Shown here: in pieces, positions 7,007 through 11,042 of the stretch
Layout: each line of letters begins with the position of its first letter
How positions within the stretch are numbered: position 1 is the stretch's first letter
From: Spirochaetaceae bacterium
Lineage (GTDB): Bacteria > Spirochaetota > Spirochaetia > Treponematales > Breznakiellaceae
Length of the DNA: 11,042 nt
Assembly (NCBI GenBank): GCA_031279965.1
Contig: JAITHM010000007.1
Location: 1 to 11,042 of the forward strand
Direction of reading: 5' to 3'
Notes under the pieces: generated by a model
Seen by the model: the letters and a program-made list of their open reading frames with translations, nothing else
The model's database searches: none
Told to the model about the DNA's origin: nothing
Position numbers and translations under genes: made by a program

Positions 7007-7987
7007 ATGACAAAAATGACGCCGCTGTACCGTCCCATAACAATCGGTCATCTTAAACTTAACGGCAATCTTTTTCTTGCCCCTGTTGCCGGATGGACAA
7101 ACCGTATTTTTCGTTCACTCTGTGTCGAGGCGGGGGCGGCGCTTACCTTTACGGAACTTATTTCATCGGAAGCGCTTGTCCGCGGCGGCACAAAAACAAC
7201 GCCGCTCCTGCTGCGTGCGCCCAACGAAACACAATACGCAATTCAACTTTTTGGAGCGCACCCTTCCGTGATGGGCACGGCTACAGAGCGTATCCGTGAA
7301 TTCCGGCCATCCGTCATCGATATAAACGCAGGATGCCCTGTTCCCAAAGTGACAAAGACCGGTGCCGGCGCTGCGTTGATGAAAACCCCTACCCTGCTTG
7401 CCGCCATTGTCGATGCTGTGGTACGTGCAGCGGATGGCATTCCTGTTACAGTAAAACTTCGTTCCGGCTGGGATGCAGCGTCGTATACCTTTCTTGAATG
7501 TGCGGCAGCGGCGGCCGGAGCAGGGGCCGCCATGATTTCGCTGCATCCACGAACACGGGCGCAGGGTTATGCCGGACAGAGCAACTGGGAACACATTGCT
7601 CATTTGACAGAAAAGATCGGTGTTCCTGTGACAGGATCAGGCGATCTTTACACACCGGAAGATGCCCGCGCCATGCTGGAAACAACCGGCTGTGCGGCAG
7701 TTATGTTTGCGCGGGGCGCTCTGGGGAATCCTGCTATTTTTACTCATACCCGCGCACTGCTGTGCGAAGGGGCCTGGAAGCCAGAACCGCCCGCCTCGCA
7801 GATTGCCACGGCTTTTCGCCATCTTGAAGCACTCGCTCTAGATATAGGCGAAACAAAGGCCGCGTTTGAAATGCGTAAAGTGTTTTGTGCGTATACCAAA
7901 GGAGTATCCGGCGGCGCGGCGCTTCGTAATGCGCTTGTCAGGGCATCTTCTATCGCCGAGTACCGCCGTATATTTCAGAAAGGTTAG
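7007..7987 (+). CDS. dusB: tRNA-dihydrouridine synthase, DusB-like
   Basis: A 326-residue cytoplasmic flavoenzyme that reduces selected uridines in the tRNA D-loop to dihydrouridine with FMN and NADPH. The TIM-barrel start is LFLAPVAGWTNRIFRSLC (FMN-binding strand 1). The active-site motif DINAGCPVPKVTKTGAGAALM puts the catalytic Cys at 110. The barrel lysine and histidine appear in VTVKLRSGWD (Lys150) and ISLHPRTRAQGYAG (His180, with the tRNA-binding RTRxQxYxG). The phosphate-binding end is GSGDLYTPEDA and FARGALGNPAIF. The INxGCP...K...GAGAALM pattern fits DusB rather than DusA or DusC. Length and C-terminal helical domain are normal. ATG 7007 is used; an ATG at 7016 is a possible alternative, and neither has a clear ribosome site, so translation may depend on the upstream gene 21 nt away. 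The stop overlaps the stop of the convergent ATPase by 4 nt. Confidence 0.96.
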   Translation: MTKMTPLYRPITIGHLKLNGNLFLAPVAGWTNRIFRSLCVEAGAALTFTELISSEALVRGGTKTTPLLLRAPNETQYAIQLFGAHPSVMGTATERIREFRPSVIDINAGCPVPKVTKTGAGAALMKTPTLLAAIVDAVVRAADGIPVTVKLRSGWDAASYTFLECAAAAAGAGAAMISLHPRTRAQGYAGQSNWEHIAHLTEKIGVPVTGSGDLYTPEDARAMLETTGCAAVMFARGALGNPAIFTHTRALLCEGAWKPEPPASQIATAFRHLEALALDIGETKAAFEMRKVFCAYTKGVSGGAALRNALVRASSIAEYRRIFQKG

Positions 7988-9513
7988 GCGGCAGCCGGGC
8001 GGCCTGCCATCATTGCGCCGATTTCCCGCTCGGTAACTTCGCCGGCTTTTTTTATTCCAACAATCGAGCCTTTAGAAATGGCGGCGATACGGTCACAAAG
8101 ACTCATTACTTCATCAAGTTCAAATGATACCAGCAATACCGCACGGCCTTTATCGCGCTCGGCAACAATGCGTTTTCTGATATACTCGATGGCGCCGACA
8201 TCAAGGCCGCGCGTCGGCTGGGCAACGATAAGAAGCTCTGGCGCAAGACTTATCTCCCGCGCAATAATAAGCTTTTGCTGATTGCCGCCTGACATGCTGC
8301 CTGCCTCTGTCAGTGCGCCTTTTCCTGCGCGTATATCATATTCCTTAATAAAGTTCTCGCCGGTTTTGTTCATCACAGGATAATTTAACAGGAAGTTATG
8401 CGCCGTAAAGGCCGGTTTATAGTAGTTTTTCAGCACGGCATTTTCACCTATGGTAAACGCGCCGACTATGCCATGTTGCTGCCGGTCTTCCGGCACATTA
8501 AGTAATTTACGTTCAATACGTTTGCGGATTGATAACGGAGTAATATCTTCGCCGTTCAAAATGATTTTGCCGGACTCAACCACCGTCATGCCGGTTATTG
8601 CGTCAAGCAGTTCGCTTTGACCATTGCCGTCGACACCGGCTACACCAAGAATCTCACCGGAATGTACCTCCAGCGAAAGGTTGTGAACAGCAACAAGTCC
8701 CCGTGAATTTTTAACCGTAATATCCTGGACAGACAGGATAGCCGGGCCGGGTTTTACCGGCTTTTTTTCGATATTAAGGTCTACAACACGGCCTACCATC
8801 ATTTCAACAAGATCAGATTCTGTCGCACTTGCCACATCTACCGTGCCTATTGTTTTACCTCGCCGCAGCACAGTACAGCGGTCTGCGACAGCTTTAATTT
8901 CGCGCAATTTGTGGGTAATCAGAATAATTGTCTTGCCTTCAGCCTTAAGCCCCCGGATAATATCAAGCAATTCGTCAATTTCCTGGGGGGTAAGTACCGC
9001 TGTAGGTTCGTCAAAAATGATAATATCAGCATTGCGATAGAGAACCTTTAAAATCTCGACACGCTGCTGCATCCCTACAGTAATATCTTCAATTTTGGCA
9101 TCAGGAGCTACATCAAGGCCATACCGTTTTGACAACTCCGCAACGCGCTTTTCTGCCGAAGCAAGATCCAGTATTCCCTGTTTGGTAACCGGTTCAAGCC
9201 CCAGCACGATGTTTTCGGTAACCGTGTAATTGTGTACCAATTTGAAATGCTGATGCACCATACCAACGCCCAGTACAGTTGCATCATTGGGGTTGGTAAT
9301 AGCCGCTGTTTTACCCCGAATCTTGATGACGCCTTCATCAGCATTGTAAACGCCAAAAAGTATCGACATAAGAGTCGATTTACCGGCTCCGTTTTCTCCA
9401 AGCAGGGCAAGTACTTCGTTATTTCGCACAGCAAGATTTACGCCATCGTTGGCAACAATGCCAGGGAACCGTTTTGTGATGCCGGTCATTTCGACGGCGT
9501 AATTCTCGTTCAT
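7984..9513 (-). CDS. BMP-family (nucleoside/riboflavin-type) ABC importer, double-NBD ATP-binding protein
   Basis: A 509-residue cytoplasmic ATPase with two NBDs, of the sugar-type (RbsA/YufO-like) class. NBD1 is complete: Walker A GENGAGKS (39-46), signature-region ITVGMQQRVEIL (144-155), Walker B IIIFDEPT (164-171), switch His201. NBD2 is degenerate: Walker A is GVDGNGQS (293-300) without the lysine, Walker B is LLIVAQPT (427-434) with AQ instead of DE, and the switch His is Phe (VSFELDE), while MSGGNQQK (407-414) is kept. That asymmetry is normal in this family and is not decay. The start is ATG 9513, 4 nt after the stop of the binding-lipoprotein gene; the family's N-terminus begins here (YAVEMTGITKRFPG). 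A start at 9648 would run through the upstream gene. The two membrane permeases that usually follow are missing: the next gene is convergent dus, overlapping by 4 nt. Confidence 0.94.
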   Translation of the reverse strand: MNENYAVEMTGITKRFPGIVANDGVNLAVRNNEVLALLGENGAGKSTLMSILFGVYNADEGVIKIRGKTAAITNPNDATVLGVGMVHQHFKLVHNYTVTENIVLGLEPVTKQGILDLASAEKRVAELSKRYGLDVAPDAKIEDITVGMQQRVEILKVLYRNADIIIFDEPTAVLTPQEIDELLDIIRGLKAEGKTIILITHKLREIKAVADRCTVLRRGKTIGTVDVASATESDLVEMMVGRVVDLNIEKKPVKPGPAILSVQDITVKNSRGLVAVHNLSLEVHSGEILGVAGVDGNGQSELLDAITGMTVVESGKIILNGEDITPLSIRKRIERKLLNVPEDRQQHGIVGAFTIGENAVLKNYYKPAFTAHNFLLNYPVMNKTGENFIKEYDIRAGKGALTEAGSMSGGNQQKLIIAREISLAPELLIVAQPTRGLDVGAIEYIRKRIVAERDKGRAVLLVSFELDEVMSLCDRIAAISKGSIVGIKKAGEVTEREIGAMMAGRPAAA

Positions 9514-9517
9514 AATC

Positions 9518-10639
9518 TTACCCGTCAAGCGCGCCGAGGCCTTCGGGGGCGAGCCCGGCAGCTTTGGTGTCTTTATAACTAGCATATACGTTAATTGAAC
9601 CGGTTGTAATCTCTTGCTTTGCCGCGTCCAGCTTTTCTTTAATTGCATCGCTCATTGCAGGATTGCTTTTTGCATAATCAACACCGTTTTCCTTCATACC
9701 AAGCACGGTTCGTCCGCCCTTGAATGTGCCTGACTGCACCATTTTTAACACCTCAAGCGTTGCAAGCTCAACATTTTTAATCATTGATGTGTAGACAGCC
9801 GAATCAGAACCTGAGTAAATACCATCTTCGTATTGGTCGGAATCAACACCGATAGCCCAGACATTCTTGTTTTGAATGCGATATTCTTTTGCCTGCGCAA
9901 TGGCGCCGTTTCCTGTGCCGCCTGCAGCCGAGAAAATGGCAAATACGCCGCTGTCAAACCAGCTTTTCGCACGGGTTTTGGCAAGGTTTGGAGCGCTCCA
10001 GTCGTTGGCGTAATAATCAAGAATTTCCGCATCGGGAAGAACCGCTTTTATCCCCTGAAAGTAGCCCATCTCAAAACGGGTAATCGTGGGGTTGGGAACA
10101 CCGCCAATAAACCCGAATTTAGGATTCTGGACACCGTCTTCCACAGCCTTAAGCGCCGCGGCCATTCCGGCCAGATACGAACCCTGTTCTTCGCGGAACA
10201 TGAATTGTATAATATTGGGGCGCTCGTACCAGTCTATGTCAACGCTGGCAAAATGCTGATCAGGATAGCTTGTGGAGACTTTTTCAAGTGCCGATGCGGC
10301 TGTAATACCGTAGGCGATTATAAGATCATACCCTTTGTCTGCCGCCTGCTTTAAGGTAGGCTCCCATACGTCATCAGAGGAACATACTATATAATCGTAA
10401 TAGGTACCGCGTCCGGCAGGATTATCCCAGCTGTCGCCATAGAAATCGAGGATTCCACGCCAAGCCGCCGCATTAAATGATTTATCATCAATACCATTGG
10501 GGTCAGTTATCATACGCACCAGCGGCTTGCCGCCTGAATCACCGCTGCGCGCTTCCCGCCGTGAACATCCAGACAGCGCCAGAGACGCTGTAACCGATAG
10601 CGCAAGCGCCCCTGCCAACAAAACAATCAACTTTTTCAT
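9518..10639 (-). CDS. BMP family substrate-binding lipoprotein (PnrA/TmpC-like)
   Basis: A 373-residue lipoprotein that captures ligand for the ATPase encoded 4 nt downstream. The signal MKKLIVLLAGALAL... ends in lipobox LSGC with Cys25 lipidated, followed by a polar tether (SRREARSGDSGG). The mature domain has the BMP two-lobe landmarks: MITDPNGIDDKSFNAAAW (43-60), which in PnrA contacts the nucleoside; LIIAYGITAASAL (106-118); FGFIGGVPNPTITRFEMGYFQGI (175-197); AGGTGNGAIAQA (239-250); and AIGVDSDQYEDG (262-273). In T. pallidum PnrA binds purine nucleosides, while other BMP proteins bind riboflavin; the IDDKSFN motif and VDSDQ favour a nucleoside ligand, by inference. The start is ATG 10639 with GGAGG at 10644-10648, 4 nt away. 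A longer frame to 10684 would put 15 residues before the signal peptide and overlap the predicted promoter, so I reject it. Confidence 0.94.
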   Translation of the reverse strand: MKKLIVLLAGALALSVTASLALSGCSRREARSGDSGGKPLVRMITDPNGIDDKSFNAAAWRGILDFYGDSWDNPAGRGTYYDYIVCSSDDVWEPTLKQAADKGYDLIIAYGITAASALEKVSTSYPDQHFASVDIDWYERPNIIQFMFREEQGSYLAGMAAALKAVEDGVQNPKFGFIGGVPNPTITRFEMGYFQGIKAVLPDAEILDYYANDWSAPNLAKTRAKSWFDSGVFAIFSAAGGTGNGAIAQAKEYRIQNKNVWAIGVDSDQYEDGIYSGSDSAVYTSMIKNVELATLEVLKMVQSGTFKGGRTVLGMKENGVDYAKSNPAMSDAIKEKLDAAKQEITTGSINVYASYKDTKAAGLAPEGLGALDG

Positions 10640-10672
10640 ACATCCTCCATGAACAATCAAAATTTTCTTAAA

Positions 10673-10701
10673 ATTGTATCCCATGTTTTAAATTTTAGCA
10701 A
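10673..10701 (-). promoter_or_regulatory. Putative sigma70-type promoter for the BMP lipoprotein operon
   Basis: On the minus strand: -35 TTGCTA (10696-10701; four of six consensus bases), a 17-nt spacer, and -10 TACAAT (10673-10678; five of six). The predicted start near 10666 leaves a leader of about 27 nt that includes the GGAGG site at 10644-10648. Confidence 0.5.
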
Positions 10702-10728
10702 TAGAGTCGGAGAACAGGCGTCAGTGTC

Positions 10729-10759
10729 CGGCGGTTTCTGTCCACTTGACAGGCCGCCG
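10729..10759. other. Hairpin upstream of the BMP operon promoter
   Basis: CGGCGG (10729-10734) pairs with CCGCCG (10754-10759), and CTGTC (10738-10742) pairs with GACAG (10748-10752), around the 5-nt loop CACTT with a small internal bulge. There is no T-tract on either side, so it is not a classical terminator. It lies outside the predicted BMP transcript and may be a protein-binding site or a relic of a repeat. A smaller hairpin, CCTTTTCC/GGAAAGG, follows at 10809-10829. I see no gene between 10702 and 10850. Confidence 0.5.
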
Positions 10760-10853
10760 TGATAAACTCGTGGAAACTAACGCAAAACACAGAGCTTTAT
10801 AAAATTTACCTTTTCCTTGGATGGAAAGGCAGAATTTCAGATAATGTTCAATA

Positions 10854-10888
10854 GTATAGTTGACACTTTTTTTGCTTTATACTATACA
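10854..10888 (+). promoter_or_regulatory. Rightward promoter embedded in an inverted repeat (possible operator)
   Basis: A perfect -35 TTGACA (10860-10865), a 17-nt spacer, and TATACA (10883-10888). The arms GTATAGT (10854-10860) and ACTATAC (10881-10887) form a perfect 7-bp inverted repeat that touches the -35 box on the left and covers most of the -10 box on the right. A dimeric repressor bound here would block the promoter; such layouts are common for self-regulated HTH or toxin-antitoxin genes. An alternative -10, TATACT (10878-10883), matches the consensus better but is only 12 nt from the -35. Transcription would start at about 10895, heading off the window. Confidence 0.6.
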
Positions 10889-10895
10889 AGAAGCG

Positions 10896-11042
<147 letters not shown>

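Noticed and set aside
7984..9513. Possible decay of the second NBD (no Walker A lysine, AQ for DE in Walker B)
   Set aside because: These changes are typical of the BMP/sugar-type double ATPases and the frame is intact, so it is a normal asymmetric transporter ATPase.
9514..9648. N-terminal extension of the BMP-type ATPase to an ATG at 9648
   Set aside because: It would overlap the end of the binding-protein gene by about 130 nt and adds residues before the family's normal N-terminus.
9833..10354. A 173-codon open frame on the plus strand
   Set aside because: It is antisense to the BMP lipoprotein, which has clear family motifs over the same stretch; no ribosome site and no known domain.
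10729..10759. Rho-independent terminator
   Set aside because: The stem is not followed by a T-run on either strand and no gene ends nearby.
10640..10860. Purine or flavin riboswitch in front of the BMP operon
   Set aside because: I see none of the conserved core sequences of these riboswitches on the minus strand, and the predicted leader is only about 27 nt.

Overview
The window looks like a fragment of a host-associated spirochaete chromosome, most likely a Treponema-type gut or oral lineage. This is inferred from lipoproteins with relaxed lipoboxes (LFSC, LSGC), a PnrA/TmpC-like BMP-family binding lipoprotein, a signal-peptide-bearing probable outer-membrane beta-barrel and an HPr with the regulatory Ser46. 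No rRNA or other phylogenetic marker is present, so the assignment is moderate. The window starts inside a gene and ends inside a (CT)n tract, so it may be a whole contig broken at both ends.

Layout. (1) 2-856 +: the 3' end of a surface protein with a bacterial Ig-like (BIG2) repeat and a glycine-rich C-terminal domain. (2) 857-976: a long imperfect inverted repeat whose arms are degenerate heptamer repeats. (3) 1028-2399 +: HPr, then a TPR lipoprotein. (4) 2405-3280 -: a YitT/DUF2179 membrane protein with its own likely promoter. (5) 3371-5904 -: a DppC/OppC-type permease coupled by a 1-nt overlap to a double-ATPase (DppD-DppF fusion); the DppB-type permease and the binding protein are not here. 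(6) 5993-7987 +: a secreted beta-barrel-like protein of unknown function followed by tRNA-dihydrouridine synthase, with a good sigma70-like promoter in front. (7) 7984-10639 -: a BMP-family substrate-binding lipoprotein and its double-NBD ATPase, again without permeases. (8) 10640-11042: a 403-base intergenic and edge region with the BMP promoter, two hairpins, a rightward promoter embedded in an inverted repeat, and a short open frame running into (CT)34.

Together the window is mainly nutrient uptake and cell envelope: two partial ABC importers (peptide-type and nucleoside/riboflavin-type), a PTS-family phosphocarrier likely acting in carbon regulation, and envelope lipoproteins and a barrel. 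Gene ends are very tight: two convergent pairs are separated by 5 nt or overlap by 4 nt.

I found no CRISPR array, phage module, defence island or biosynthetic cluster. The least ordinary parts are the heptamer inverted repeat, the promoter/operator plus (CT)34 reading frame at the right edge, and the two importer operons that stop short of a complete transporter.
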